Shown here piece after piece: positions 18,924 through 28,610 of a stretch of 64,000 nt of DNA. Numbering within the stretch: position 1 is the first letter of the stretch; each line of letters begins with the position of its first letter. A program made the position numbers and the translations under genes. The DNA lies in contig NZ_JQBR01000003.1 of NCBI RefSeq assembly GCF_001438655.1, forward strand, positions 62,001-126,000. Reading direction: 5' to 3'. The DNA comes from Pediococcus cellicola. Its GTDB lineage: Bacteria; Bacillota; Bacilli; Lactobacillales; Lactobacillaceae. The notes below the pieces were generated by a model. That model did no database searches. It saw only the letters and a list, made by a program, of their open reading frames with translations, and was not told the origin of the DNA.

Positions 18924-19143
18924 TTTCAGTACGACTAGTTACAATTTCACTTGACGACGCCAAATTGGTGTCAGCTTTCGCAGTTGGTACACCAAACGAA
19001 ACTCCCATCCCAAAAAACATGATAGTAATACCGGCAAGCAACCAATTTTTTCCTGCCTTATACATTTTATAATGCTCTTTCTTTTGAGCAGTATCACGCT
19101 GTAATTTAATCATTCTCTTATTTAGCCTATTATTTTTTATCAT
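18904..19143 (-). CDS. KxYKxGKxW signal peptide fragment of the giant adhesin, cut off by a frameshift
   Basis: Codes for 79 residues from ATG 19143, which follows GGGGG by 6 nt. Residues 22-33 contain HYKMYKAGKNW, the KxYKxGKxW-type signal used by large serine-rich and mucus-binding surface proteins for export; a hydrophobic helix and AKA cleavage site follow (about residues 34-58). It then enters a Ser/Thr linker and stops at TAG 18904-18906. The long adhesin frame lies one base further along and continues with the Ser-rich stalk. Removing one G (plus position 18915) turns the junction into an unbroken run of Ser codons. The longer upstream frame to 19206 is excluded because the promoter lies inside it. 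Confidence 0.85.
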   Translation of the reverse strand: MIKNNRLNKRMIKLQRDTAQKKEHYKMYKAGKNWLLAGITIMFFGMGVSFGVPTAKADTNLASSSEIVTSRTENDSELK

Positions 19144-19193
19144 GACGATCCCCCATTTCCTCAAACCATATTGCACTCCTCGAAATTGGCTCA

Positions 19194-19222
19194 AGTATAC
19201 CATCATTCGAAATAGATTCCTA
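19194..19222 (-). promoter_or_regulatory. Promoter of the giant adhesin gene
   Basis: On the minus strand, TAGGAA (19217-19222), 17-bp spacer and TATACT (19194-19199). The start site would be near 19187, followed by CGAGGAG and then the GGGGG-ATG start at 19143. Confidence 0.6.
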
Positions 19223-19545
19223 ATATAAAATACTATGATTATTTATATTAATTTTTATGATATATGCAAAAATCAACAACAAAAGCCCTTACATCATCAT
19301 CTTGAAGCTTGGTTTTGAATAAATACGACTAATTAAGCTAAAAAATGTGCTTTTTTGTAAGAACTCTAACAATTTAGTGGCACTGCCAAAACACATTACT
19401 GTTTATGTCTCAAATAAAATTGTTCAATTTCGTATAATTTTAATGTACTGCTAATGTGGTTTCAAAAGATGATATGCTTTCACACTTTGACCTCATCAAG
19501 TCTTTGGTGTAAATTTTACCGCTTCATCTTGACTTTAAATATGGA
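19223..19545. other. AT-rich intergenic region without visible gene
   Basis: About 320 bp between the adhesin promoter and the terminators downstream of azlD. I see no convincing reading frame, RNA or mobile element remnant. A word AGAACTCTAAC at about 19362 resembles one at 1621, but the similarity is too short to interpret. Confidence 0.4.
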
Positions 19546-19583
19546 CAAAACAAAAGCACTAGAAGTCGTTTAACTCCTAGTGC
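19546..19583 (-). terminator. Second hairpin terminator downstream of azlD
   Basis: On the minus strand, GCACTAGGAGT / ACTTCTAGTGC with a six-base loop, followed by TTTTGTTTTG. Confidence 0.7.
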
Positions 19584-19604
19584 CATTTCAATTATTCAGT
19601 TGTT

Positions 19605-19635
19605 AAAAAGGCGAGACTGGAATTTTTCCAGTCTC
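19605..19635 (-). terminator. Terminator of the azlCD operon
   Basis: On the minus strand, perfect stem GAGACTGGAA / TTCCAGTCTC followed by GCC and a T run. Confidence 0.85.
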
Positions 19636-19650
19636 ACCGGATCCTTTAGT

Positions 19651-19983
19651 TTAAACGACCATAGATAGCAACATCACCGCAACGAGTCCAAACACTACGG
19701 ATATGGCCATGGAACGTGTCCAATACGAAATAATAATGACGATAATCGAAGCTAAAATGAGATCAAAATTCCCAGATGAAATAAATTTATACGATCCCGA
19801 AATAAAAATATCCTTCACAACAATTGCCGTAAACAAAGAGACCGGCACATATTTCATCCAGTCATTAAACCATTCCGGAATTTTTCGATTTGAAAAGAAA
19901 AGAATTGGTATATAGCGAGGCCCAAAAGCGACAAAAAAGCCTAGAATAACAATCAGTAAATGGTCTGTCACATCATAATGCAT
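19651..19983 (-). CDS. azlD: AzlD-type small subunit of branched-chain amino acid exporter
   Basis: 110 residues with four predicted membrane segments, including LLIVILGFFVAFGPRYIPIL, the FGPRYIP region being typical of AzlD. AzlC and AzlD together form an LIV-E class exporter of branched-chain amino acids. ATG 19983 follows GGGAG. It lies 27 nt behind azlC on the same strand, so the two form an operon with a terminator after azlD. Substrate is by family, not shown here. Confidence 0.88.
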   Translation of the reverse strand: MHYDVTDHLLIVILGFFVAFGPRYIPILFFSNRKIPEWFNDWMKYVPVSLFTAIVVKDIFISGSYKFISSGNFDLILASIIVIIISYWTRSMAISVVFGLVAVMLLSMVV

Positions 19984-20010
19984 AGCATAATCTCCCGAAA
20001 TTCGTCTAAA

Positions 20011-20787
20011 TTAGATTTCGATATCTTCCTTATCAACTTCTGGCTGTCCTGATGGATCATGAATTTTATATAGCAAATGACTTTTCGGCCAGCGTTTAGA
20101 GACATAACTTTCAATCATAAATCCTAAGAAAGAGGCCACCAATGTAGAAATAACCAGGCCTAAGGTACTCTTAGTAAGTAGCATGAAGAAGGTCGCCAAA
20201 ACACCCGCAATCACGGAGATCAGTAAAATTAAGCGCGTCTTAATTTGCATCACAATCATGTACAGGAATAACGCTGTTAAGGCAAAGTTAACAACCGTTA
20301 AATTGATTTGAACGGCACTCCCAATTAGACTCCCAATAATATTTGACACGGTCCATACGAGTAGCGACCAGTGTTCAACCTGAAGCGCATCTTTGGGTGT
20401 CCAGTTACGGTCAGTCACAAATTTTAAATAGTTAATCGCATAATTTTCATCATTCATTGACACCGCGAATAAAAATAAAAAACGATGGTTTTGTCCCTTT
20501 AAATAGCCCGCCAAACTAGATCCCAATAAGGCATAACGTAATTCTAGGAAAAAGAGCATCAGAATAATCGTTAAAATTGGGGCCGTAGTCGTTAACATCT
20601 GGGCAATCATGAACTGAGCGCCACCTGAAAATACAAAAACGGAGACTAACCCAGTTAAGATCGTATTAAAACCGGCAGCATGAAGAAGAATGCCACAAGC
20701 CAGTCCAATTGGTGTGTAACTTAGGCACAACGGCCAAGCTTCCTTAAGGGTCACTCGCCATTGTGGTCCATTTTCAATTTGTTTCAC
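20011..20787 (-). CDS. azlC: AzlC-type large subunit of branched-chain amino acid exporter
   Basis: About 258 residues with seven to eight membrane segments. AzlC signatures are seen: SYTPIGLACGILLHAAGF, VFSGGAQFMIAQ and FFLELRYALLGSSLAGYL, and the acidic C-terminal tail PEVDKEDIEI lies in the cytosol. GTG 20787 is chosen because GGAGG lies 8 nt upstream; the in-frame TTG at 20802 lies inside that site. No T-box or other leader is visible in the short upstream region. It is the first gene of azlCD. Confidence 0.9.
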   Translation of the reverse strand: MKQIENGPQWRVTLKEAWPLCLSYTPIGLACGILLHAAGFNTILTGLVSVFVFSGGAQFMIAQMLTTTAPILTIILMLFFLELRYALLGSSLAGYLKGQNHRFLFLFAVSMNDENYAINYLKFVTDRNWTPKDALQVEHWSLLVWTVSNIIGSLIGSAVQINLTVVNFALTALFLYMIVMQIKTRLILLISVIAGVLATFFMLLTKSTLGLVISTLVASFLGFMIESYVSKRWPKSHLLYKIHDPSGQPEVDKEDIEI

Positions 20788-20932
20788 AATTCGTTCCTCC
20801 AACGGATCTTCAAAGTTGGATCTTTTTTCTGAAATTTATAGAAAACACTGCGAAATCATTTTAACATTTTCAAAGTATATTGAATAGGGACTTTTTCAAA
20901 AGTTGCCGATTAATGACATAATTTTTATGAAA

Positions 20933-21433
20933 TTAATGAATACCCTTACCCAAAATTTTTAAATCCATGAGTCGGCCACCAAGTTCGGCTACTTTCGGAA
21001 GCGTTCCCCAAGTTTGATAGCCTAGTTTGGTAAACAACCCTAAACTTGGTAAATTTGCACCAAAAATTAAACAAACAATATTTTTAATTCCTAACTGGGG
21101 CGCAGCTTTTTCAGCGTGCTGAACCATTTTAGTACCTAGACCCAGATGACGAAACTGTTGGTCAATATATATGCTAATTTCCGCCGTTATTCGATAAGCC
21201 GCCCGCGGATGATAAGGGGATAAGCTCACCCATCCGGCAGGTTTTCCATCAACTCGAACGACCCAAATCGGATGTGAATCAGGTTTGTGGGCTTTTAACC
21301 ATGGCAGTCGTTGAGAAACGGTTACGGGCGTTAAAGACGCCGTCACCATATGACTTGGAATCGTTTGATTATAAACAGCCACAATGAAGGGCAAGTCTGC
21401 TTCTGTTGCCAAGTCAAATTTTATTTCACGCAT
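20933..21433 (-). CDS. GNAT N-acetyltransferase, phosphinothricin acetyltransferase-like
   Basis: 166 residues with the GNAT fold: IKFDLATEADLPFIVAVYN, acceptor region with WVSLSPYHPRAAY, acetyl-CoA loop QQFRHLGLGTKMVQHA (Q/RxxGxG/A) and C-terminal GLFTKLGYQTWG. It resembles Pat/YwnH-type enzymes that acetylate small amines or amino acid analogues. The start ATG at 21433 overlaps the stop of the upstream carboxypeptidase gene (TGATG) and has GAGAGGAC before it, showing translational coupling. Substrate is unknown; coupling to dacA hints at an envelope or peptide-related role but that is inference. Confidence 0.85.
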   Translation of the reverse strand: MREIKFDLATEADLPFIVAVYNQTIPSHMVTASLTPVTVSQRLPWLKAHKPDSHPIWVVRVDGKPAGWVSLSPYHPRAAYRITAEISIYIDQQFRHLGLGTKMVQHAEKAAPQLGIKNIVCLIFGANLPSLGLFTKLGYQTWGTLPKVAELGGRLMDLKILGKGIH

Positions 21434-22728
21434 CACGCAAGTCCTCTCAAAAAATTCACAGTTGCTCGCCAAAAGCGCACAAACACATTAGCCTTTTCAA
21501 TTTTTTCCTGTGCTACAAGTTGAATCTTGCCATCACCAGGCTGTAAGTACTCTGGTTGGGTGTCGCCCACAAGCGCAATAGCCGTTCCTAAAATTTGGTC
21601 CTTTTTAACTGGCGCAGCAACTTTAGCCTTCTGCGCCTGTTTTTGAGCCATAAAGCGAACACTTTGCTGATTCTGATTGTTTGGCAACCAAACTGTAATG
21701 GCTTGTTTGTTTACTGCCCTAACACTTGTCGTTTTACCATCGGGTACCTTAAACTTAGCCACGCCTTGAAGACGCGATCGTTTCTTATAACGGACTGGCT
21801 TAAACTGTGTATAAACGTACTTCATAATGGTTTTAGTCGTCGTGAAACGAGCCTTTCCGTCTTTTTTTTCACTGGCGCCCATAACAACCGTAATTACACG
21901 ATGGCCATTTTTATTCACCGTACCTGTAAAACAAGCTTTTGCCTTATCCGACGTTCCCGTTTTCAGCCCATCAACTTGATAACCTTGCATAGCCTGTGAC
22001 ATTTTGGGCAATAAATTATTATGAGTTGTCATTTTGACGGCATCTACTGTTCCCTTCGCAAACCAGGAATTTGTTTGCTTAGTCGTCTCAAGAACCTCAG
22101 GATAATCTTGAATTAATTTAGAGGCCACAACCGCCATGTCCTTAGCAGACATCTCGTTTTCTGCATTCTTGTCCGTATTCGGATAAGCTTCTGTACCGAC
22201 CAAACTTTCTGTTAAACCAGCTGCGTTATAGAGCTTAGCATCCTTAATGCCCCAAGTTTTGACCTGTGTTCGCATTTCATCTACAAAGGCTTTTGACGAT
22301 CCAGCTTGCGCAATTCCTAGGGCCATAACGGCAGCGTTAGCAGAATATATCAAAGAAGCTTTATACAACTCACGAACCGTATACGTTCGATCTGCGCTTA
22401 GAGCCACATTCGTTAATTCTTTATTTTTACTGATTTTAGCTAGTGCCTCGCTGATAGGCACTTGTTGGTTCCATCTCAATTTTCCTTCATGAATACTTTT
22501 CAAAATTAAATATATAGAAAGCAACTTGGACATTGAAGCAATCGGTAAAACTTGATTGCTATTTTTGGTATACAGAACTTGGCCAGTTTGCGCATCCACT
22601 GCAATGCCAGCCTTTACTGCAATATCTGGACTTGTAGTGGCAGCTTGTACCGGTATAAGTGCAAGCGTACTTACCATTAGAATTGTACTGAATATAATTG
22701 CTAATTTTTGTTTCCATTTTTCAAACAT
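21433..22728 (-). CDS. dacA: D-alanyl-D-alanine carboxypeptidase (low-molecular-weight PBP, S11)
   Basis: 431-residue exported serine peptidase trimming the terminal D-Ala of peptidoglycan stem peptides. Signal peptide at 1-30 (ends VQAA). Catalytic triad motifs are intact: S65-M-S-K68, S129-A-N131 and K257-T-G259. The C-terminal part is the PBP5-type beta domain, ending with an amphipathic stretch VFVRFWRATVNFLRGLA that probably anchors it to the outer membrane face. Length is normal. It lies downstream of a VanSR-like two-component system on the same strand (196-bp gap) and is coupled to a GNAT gene, suggesting wall homeostasis control. Confidence 0.95.
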   Translation of the reverse strand: MFEKWKQKLAIIFSTILMVSTLALIPVQAATTSPDIAVKAGIAVDAQTGQVLYTKNSNQVLPIASMSKLLSIYLILKSIHEGKLRWNQQVPISEALAKISKNKELTNVALSADRTYTVRELYKASLIYSANAAVMALGIAQAGSSKAFVDEMRTQVKTWGIKDAKLYNAAGLTESLVGTEAYPNTDKNAENEMSAKDMAVVASKLIQDYPEVLETTKQTNSWFAKGTVDAVKMTTHNNLLPKMSQAMQGYQVDGLKTGTSDKAKACFTGTVNKNGHRVITVVMGASEKKDGKARFTTTKTIMKYVYTQFKPVRYKKRSRLQGVAKFKVPDGKTTSVRAVNKQAITVWLPNNQNQQSVRFMAQKQAQKAKVAAPVKKDQILGTAIALVGDTQPEYLQPGDGKIQLVAQEKIEKANVFVRFWRATVNFLRGLA

Positions 22729-22924
22729 GCATCTGCCACCTTTATATCAAGAATATAACAAATTTCGCGATTTGAACAAAAATTTTTATTTTAAAAACAA
22801 AAATCAGTTCGCAAAAAATCAACAGAAAAATAATTTCTGCATTTTATCGCGAATTGATTTTATTTATTTATTAAATTTTCTTTTCACACCGAGAGTTATC
22901 TTTATGGAGGACAACTCCTAATTC

Positions 22925-24067
22925 CTACCGACTTGCTTCGTTCACTCTTTTTGGCATCTCCACCACAAAACTCGTCAATTTTTCATTTGACTCCGCGTGA
23001 ATCTCACCATGATGTAATGCCACAATACTCTGTGCAATTGCCAACCCTAAGCCTGTCCCCCCCGTTGCCTTTGACCGCGAGGACTCCACCCGATAAAAGC
23101 GCTCAAACAAATGTCCTATCGCCTTTTGAGGAATTTGCTCCCCATCATTTGAAACTGTAAATATAATTTTTGCACCACTTTCGACCGCCTTTAAGTTAAT
23201 ATGATGGCCGCCTTTGCCATACTTCAGGGCATTTAAAATCAGATTATTGAACAGCCGGCCCAACTTTTCCGCATCAGCTTCTACCTTCAAATTCTTAGGC
23301 GTTGTTTTCACACTAATTTCCATGTGTTTTTTCTCCGCCTCTAACTCAAAACTAGCAGCCAACTGTTCCAACATAGGCTCTACCGAAATCATATTATACG
23401 TCATCTTTGTAGAGGCCTGTCGTACCTTGGTATACTCAAATAAGTCTTCCACCAATGATTTCATCTGCTGAGCCTTCATAAACGCCGTGTGCGTATACTT
23501 CAAGACATCTGCCTCATTCTTATACTGTTGGTTCTCAATCAAGCCCAGGTAACCAATAATTGAAGTTAACGGAGTCCGCAAATCATGACTTACATTGGTG
23601 ATCAATTCATCTTTTGACTGCTCAATCTTGCGTTCTTCATCCATGGATTCGATGACTGAATCAACTAGCGCATTCACACTGTCCACAACACGTTGGTGAT
23701 CCCCTTTTAATGTAAACGGAATTCGATGATCAAAATGACCATTCGCAATATAATGCAATTCACTAATAATATGTCGGAGCTGCATTTGCCTATATCGCCG
23801 CATCAATCGCCAATAAACTACCCAAATATCGGCCAGCACCATAAAAAGAATGAAGAAATTTTGATAACTCCAGACCCGATAATTATTTGGACCGATGGTG
23901 ATAGACTCCTTAATCTGAAAAATCCCACTTTCCAGTCCAGGGTTACTGCGAATAATTTCATTAATTAATACTAAAATAGAAAGATTTAGTAATAATAATA
24001 AAATAACCGTGATAATTCCTTCACCCAATAATTCACTTTTTTCCCGTGCAGTTAACTTAAATGTCAT
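22925..24067 (-). CDS. VanS-like sensor histidine kinase
   Basis: 380 residues. Two membrane segments (about 16-36 and 69-90) enclose a short extracellular loop of roughly 30 residues, so ligand sensing is likely intramembrane. A HAMP-like region (about 90-150) leads to the dimerisation helix with ELITNVSHDLRTPLTSIIGY (phospho-acceptor His in SHDLRTP) and an ATPase with NLILNALKYG, FTVSNDGEQIP and GGTGLGLAIAQS. All catalytic boxes are intact. It follows its response regulator by 17 nt. The downstream dacA suggests it monitors peptidoglycan state, as VanS/WalK relatives do; that link is inference. Confidence 0.92.
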   Translation of the reverse strand: MTFKLTAREKSELLGEGIITVILLLLLNLSILVLINEIIRSNPGLESGIFQIKESITIGPNNYRVWSYQNFFILFMVLADIWVVYWRLMRRYRQMQLRHIISELHYIANGHFDHRIPFTLKGDHQRVVDSVNALVDSVIESMDEERKIEQSKDELITNVSHDLRTPLTSIIGYLGLIENQQYKNEADVLKYTHTAFMKAQQMKSLVEDLFEYTKVRQASTKMTYNMISVEPMLEQLAASFELEAEKKHMEISVKTTPKNLKVEADAEKLGRLFNNLILNALKYGKGGHHINLKAVESGAKIIFTVSNDGEQIPQKAIGHLFERFYRVESSRSKATGGTGLGLAIAQSIVALHHGEIHAESNEKLTSFVVEMPKRVNEASR

Positions 24068-24084
24068 TGCTTACTCGCCCATCT

Positions 24085-24774
24085 TTAGTGAGATTCAATC
24101 TTATAGCCGACGCCCCATACTGTTTCGATAACCTTTTCGCCGCCAGTTGCTTCTTCAATTTTGTCTCGCAAGTGACTAACATGCACCATCACAGTTTTAG
24201 CTGAGATAATACTTTCTTGTTGCCAAACACGTTCGAAAATATCATCAGCCGAAAAAACTCGGTTAGGATGGCTGGCTAAAAGATACAAAATTCCAAATTC
24301 TAAGGCGGTTAATTGAATCGACTTGCCCGTTAAAGTTTTAACTTCATGTGAATCACTATTGATCGTAAGCGGACCAATGTCTAATACCTCTGGCTCGTCT
24401 TGTTTCATATCATTTTGACTACGCCGTAGAAGAGACTTTACGCGAGCCATCACTTCCAATGGGTTAAATGGTTTCGTCACATAATCATCAGCCCCAGTTA
24501 ATAGCCCCTTAATTTTGTCCATATCTTCTGTTTTGGCAGATAAAATCAAGATTGGTAACTGTGAATCACGTCGAACTTCGCGGACAACTTCAATTCCACT
24601 CATTTCAGGCATCATGACATCCAAAATCATCAACCCAATTTCTGGATCTGTATGCAACTTTGTGAGAGCTTCTTTTCCATTAAATGCTGAAACTGGTTCA
24701 TAACCTTCATTTTTAATGTAAATATCGAGGAGTTCAACAATCTCTTTATCATCATCAACGACTAAAATTTTCAT
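24085..24774 (-). CDS. OmpR/VanR-like response regulator
   Basis: 229 residues: receiver domain 1-115 with acidic pocket DDD at 7-9, phospho-acceptor Asp in LMILDVMMPEMSG (about 53), and Lys in DYVTKPF; winged-helix DNA-binding domain 130-227 with LTALEFGILYLLASHPNRVF and VHVSHLRDKIE. First gene of the regulator-kinase operon. Its target site is not known; the nearby dacA is the obvious candidate. Confidence 0.95.
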   Translation of the reverse strand: MKILVVDDDKEIVELLDIYIKNEGYEPVSAFNGKEALTKLHTDPEIGLMILDVMMPEMSGIEVVREVRRDSQLPILILSAKTEDMDKIKGLLTGADDYVTKPFNPLEVMARVKSLLRRSQNDMKQDEPEVLDIGPLTINSDSHEVKTLTGKSIQLTALEFGILYLLASHPNRVFSADDIFERVWQQESIISAKTVMVHVSHLRDKIEEATGGEKVIETVWGVGYKIESH

Positions 24775-24894
24775 TATGCGAAATCTCCTTAAGTTCCAAT
24801 TTATTATAGTGTAGCAAAAAATCTATCAACAAGAAATTATATCGGCCAAGGTTTTAGGTAATGTTAAGATTACTAGGTTCTAAAAATCCGTGAA

Positions 24895-24921
24895 TAAAAA
24901 AAGAATCTGGAATTATCCAGA
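24895..24921 (-). terminator. Terminator of the small membrane protein gene
   Basis: On the minus strand TCTGGA-TAAT-TCCAGA followed by TTC and a T7 run; it also ends the guaB-side transcript before the two-component genes. Confidence 0.75.
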
Positions 24922-24932
24922 CCCTAACTTGT

Positions 24933-25127
24933 TCATTTTATGAGAATTGATTGCGCTGTAATCGTAAAAACAACGCCAAAGGCAAGTGCCAAAGCAATAA
25001 AAACTAACAACCATATGAGGACATTGAGAGTAAATAGACCATTACGTCTAATTTCCATTACCATCTTAATCAGTGCGTACAATGCCGCTAAAACGACAAT
25101 TATGAGATAAATTGTTGTCCACTGCAT
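24933..25127 (-). CDS. Small two-helix membrane protein, unknown
   Basis: 64 residues with two hydrophobic helices (about 6-22 and 34-58) and the basic loop MEIRRNG between them. ATG 25127 is preceded by GGGAGG at good spacing, and a terminator follows directly. It lies 35 bp after guaB on the same strand with no terminator between, so it is probably co-transcribed. No function recognised. Confidence 0.7.
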   Translation of the reverse strand: MQWTTIYLIIVVLAALYALIKMVMEIRRNGLFTLNVLIWLLVFIALALAFGVVFTITAQSILIK

Positions 25128-25162
25128 CTAATTGCCTCCCAATATGGCCATCACTTTGTGCA

Positions 25163-26311
<1,149 letters not shown>

Positions 26312-26320
26312 TTAGATCTC

Positions 26321-26448
26321 GCTCCTTTTCAATATTTATGACTATTTTGCTTGCGCAAAATCTCTTCTTCAAGACGGATGTCCATTCGCGCTACGCCTCA
26401 ATTCGGCTAGGCGAACTGGCTCCTTTTCATTATTTATGACTATTTTGC
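26321..26448 (-). repeat. Duplicated guaB leader element including the Shine-Dalgarno site
   Basis: Two 30-bp direct copies, at 26321-26350 and 26419-26448, differ at one position. On the minus strand each contains AAAAGGAGC, and the copy nearer guaB supplies the real ribosome site. The 68 bp between them can fold as nested stems (TTCGC/GCGAA and CGCCT/AGGCG on the plus strand, 26385-26415). The upstream copy has no start codon at useful distance. The arrangement could tune guaB translation or simply be a small duplication. Confidence 0.6.
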
Positions 26449-26479
26449 ATCAAAGAAACTGCATTTTCACGACAATCGC

Positions 26480-27181
26480 CTACATAAAACCGCCAGTCAC
26501 ATGATAGCGACGCTTGAACCACAGACGGAACACAAACAAGACCGCCGCAATCACAAAGTATGCCTCAAATGGTAACACTGGGTTTAAACTTTCTGGCAAC
26601 GCCGAAAAGGCCATATAAGCTACCATCCAAACCAGAATCATTCCAGTTGCCATTCCAATCGTTTTCCAAATGGACTGATGCTTCTTCTTGCTTGCACCTG
26701 GTTGCAATCGATCCGTTAAGAATGGCGCGCATGCTCCCCCAATAACGGAAATAGCTAACATAGCAGTAATTCCAGCCGGTCCTGGTTCTTGGGCAATGGA
26801 TTTTGGTTGCATGATCAGCATAATACCAAACATCAATGCAAAAATCATCAAGAAAACCATGGCATTATCCAATACTTTCATCCAATACTTCGTCTCAACT
26901 GGTGCCTTCTTAGGTCCTTCGATAATTTCTTTCATACGGTCTGTTGGCGTGCCATAAATTTGTTTAGCTGTTTCACCCTTTAATTGACCTTGTAATAGCC
27001 GTAACTTTGTATCTTGCAAAGCTTCTTGTTTCTTTTCATCTGATAGCTTATCATTGGCATTTAATTCTTTTGTTAGACGAAACATAAAGTCTTCATTACG
27101 CTTTGTAAATGTCTGGTTTTCCTTATGTTTCTCAACATCTTGCTTACCAGCATTTCGTTCGACTGTCTTATCTTCACTCAT
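26480..27181 (-). CDS. DUF1129 family membrane protein
   Basis: 233 residues: charged cytosolic N-terminus (1-105) with a helical region NANDKLSDEKKQEALQDT and GETAKQIYGTPTDRM, then about four membrane helices in 108-230 and a basic end FKRRYHVTGGFM. ATG 27181 follows GAGGAG. The gene lies between ychF and guaB, a place where DUF1129 genes commonly occur in Lactobacillales. Function unknown. Confidence 0.82.
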   Translation of the reverse strand: MSEDKTVERNAGKQDVEKHKENQTFTKRNEDFMFRLTKELNANDKLSDEKKQEALQDTKLRLLQGQLKGETAKQIYGTPTDRMKEIIEGPKKAPVETKYWMKVLDNAMVFLMIFALMFGIMLIMQPKSIAQEPGPAGITAMLAISVIGGACAPFLTDRLQPGASKKKHQSIWKTIGMATGMILVWMVAYMAFSALPESLNPVLPFEAYFVIAAVLFVFRLWFKRRYHVTGGFM

Positions 27182-27207
27182 GTTCAATTCTCCTCTATTT
27201 ACGCATC

Positions 27208-28314
27208 TTAAACATTGAAGCGGAATTCAATGATATCGCCATCTTGAACAACATAGTCCTTACCTTCAAGCCGAAGCTTTCCAGCCTCACGTACAGCTTG
27301 CATACTGCCGTACTTATCCAAATCTGTGTACGAAACAGTTTCAGCACGAATAAACCCACGTTCGAAGTCGGAATGAATAATTCCCGCACATTGTGGGGCT
27401 TTCATACCACGCTTGAATGTCCAAGCACGTGTTTCAGGACCACCCGCTGTAAAGAAGGTTTCAAGTCCTAATAGCTTGTAAGATGCACGAATTAGGCGGT
27501 TCAGTCCAGGCTCTTCAATACCTTCAGCCTCTAAGAAATCTTTTTTATCAGCATCATCCAATTCAGCAATTTCCTCTTCCGTTTCAGCTGAAATTCCTAA
27601 TACTTGAGCATCAGGATCATCTCGTGCTACACACTGTTCGATTTCTTGATAGTACTTGGATCCTTCTGGGTCGGCCATATCATCTTCAGCAATGTTTGCG
27701 ACATACAAGACTGGCTTAGAAGTCAATAAGAATAGCCCACGCACAATTTTTTGCTCATCATCATCAAATTCAATTGAACGAACTGACTTACCGGCCTCTA
27801 GTACTGGTTTGATTTTTTCTAAAACAGCCAATTCAGCCAACGCATCCTTGTCCCGACTTTTGGCTGCTCGTTGTACTTTGCCTAAACGTTTGTTAACGGC
27901 GTCCAAATCAGCAATACTCAGTTCCAAGTTGATAGTTTGAATATCTTCAACGGGATCCACTTTACCAGAAACCGTGGTGATATTATCATCATCAAATGCT
28001 CGCACAACGTGAACGATGGCATCTACTTGGCGAATATTTTCCAAGAACTTATTTCCTAATCCTTCACCCTTGCTAGCACCCTTTACAATTCCAGCAATAT
28101 CCGTAAATTCAAATGTAGTGGGTACGATTTTTTTAGCTGGCACAATCTCTTGAATTCTTGCAAGACGTGCATCTGGAACTTCAACCATCCCGACGTTGGG
28201 ATCGATTGTGGCAAACGGATAGTTAGCCATTTCTGCCCCTGCTTTTGTAATCGCATTAAACAAAGTTGATTTACCGACATTTGGTAAGCCAACGATACCT
28301 GCTGTTAATGACAT
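27208..28314 (-). CDS. ychF: Ribosome-associated YchF/OLA1 family ATPase
   Basis: 368 residues, full length. P-loop GLPNVGKSTLFNAIT at 9-23; G2/G3 region ending FTDIAGIVKGASKGEGLGN; modified G4 (NIAEDD) that favours ATP over GTP in this family; C-terminal TGS domain with AWTFKRGMKAPQCAGIIHSD and GKDYVVQDGDIIEFRFNV. It acts on ribosomes and in stress responses. In many Lactobacillales it directly follows DUF951; here a four-kilobase WxL cluster lies in between. Confidence 0.97.
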   Translation of the reverse strand: MSLTAGIVGLPNVGKSTLFNAITKAGAEMANYPFATIDPNVGMVEVPDARLARIQEIVPAKKIVPTTFEFTDIAGIVKGASKGEGLGNKFLENIRQVDAIVHVVRAFDDDNITTVSGKVDPVEDIQTINLELSIADLDAVNKRLGKVQRAAKSRDKDALAELAVLEKIKPVLEAGKSVRSIEFDDDEQKIVRGLFLLTSKPVLYVANIAEDDMADPEGSKYYQEIEQCVARDDPDAQVLGISAETEEEIAELDDADKKDFLEAEGIEEPGLNRLIRASYKLLGLETFFTAGGPETRAWTFKRGMKAPQCAGIIHSDFERGFIRAETVSYTDLDKYGSMQAVREAGKLRLEGKDYVVQDGDIIEFRFNV

Positions 28315-28610
28315 TTTTCACACGCTTTCTTTAATAATTTTAATTTAGTGTATACATGTAATATAGTAACAAAAAAGAAGGTTGAGGGACAGAGGGAGAG
28401 CGGAAAAAAGAACGCGGTTACGCCGCAAAGTACATTTTTAGTTCTCAAAAAAAGTCATTTTTTTGCAAAATTGTTCTGAATAATACTTTCTTAGTCCCCA
28501 AAAGTTAAAAATTCCTCACATTTATCCGGCAGCGTGCTAGACTTAGGAAAGTAAAAATATATAACTAAAATATTGAATGCTATTTATGAAAAACAAACGC
28601 AGAGGAAATT

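Noticed and set aside
18904-18941. Programmed +1 frameshifting joining signal and adhesin
   Set aside because: The site AAG-TAG has no slippery re-pairing as in prfB and no evident stimulator; a one-base insertion in a Ser codon run explains it better.
20788-20932. T-box or amino acid riboswitch upstream of azlC
   Set aside because: The gap is too short and lacks the T-box sequence, stem I motifs and a terminator.
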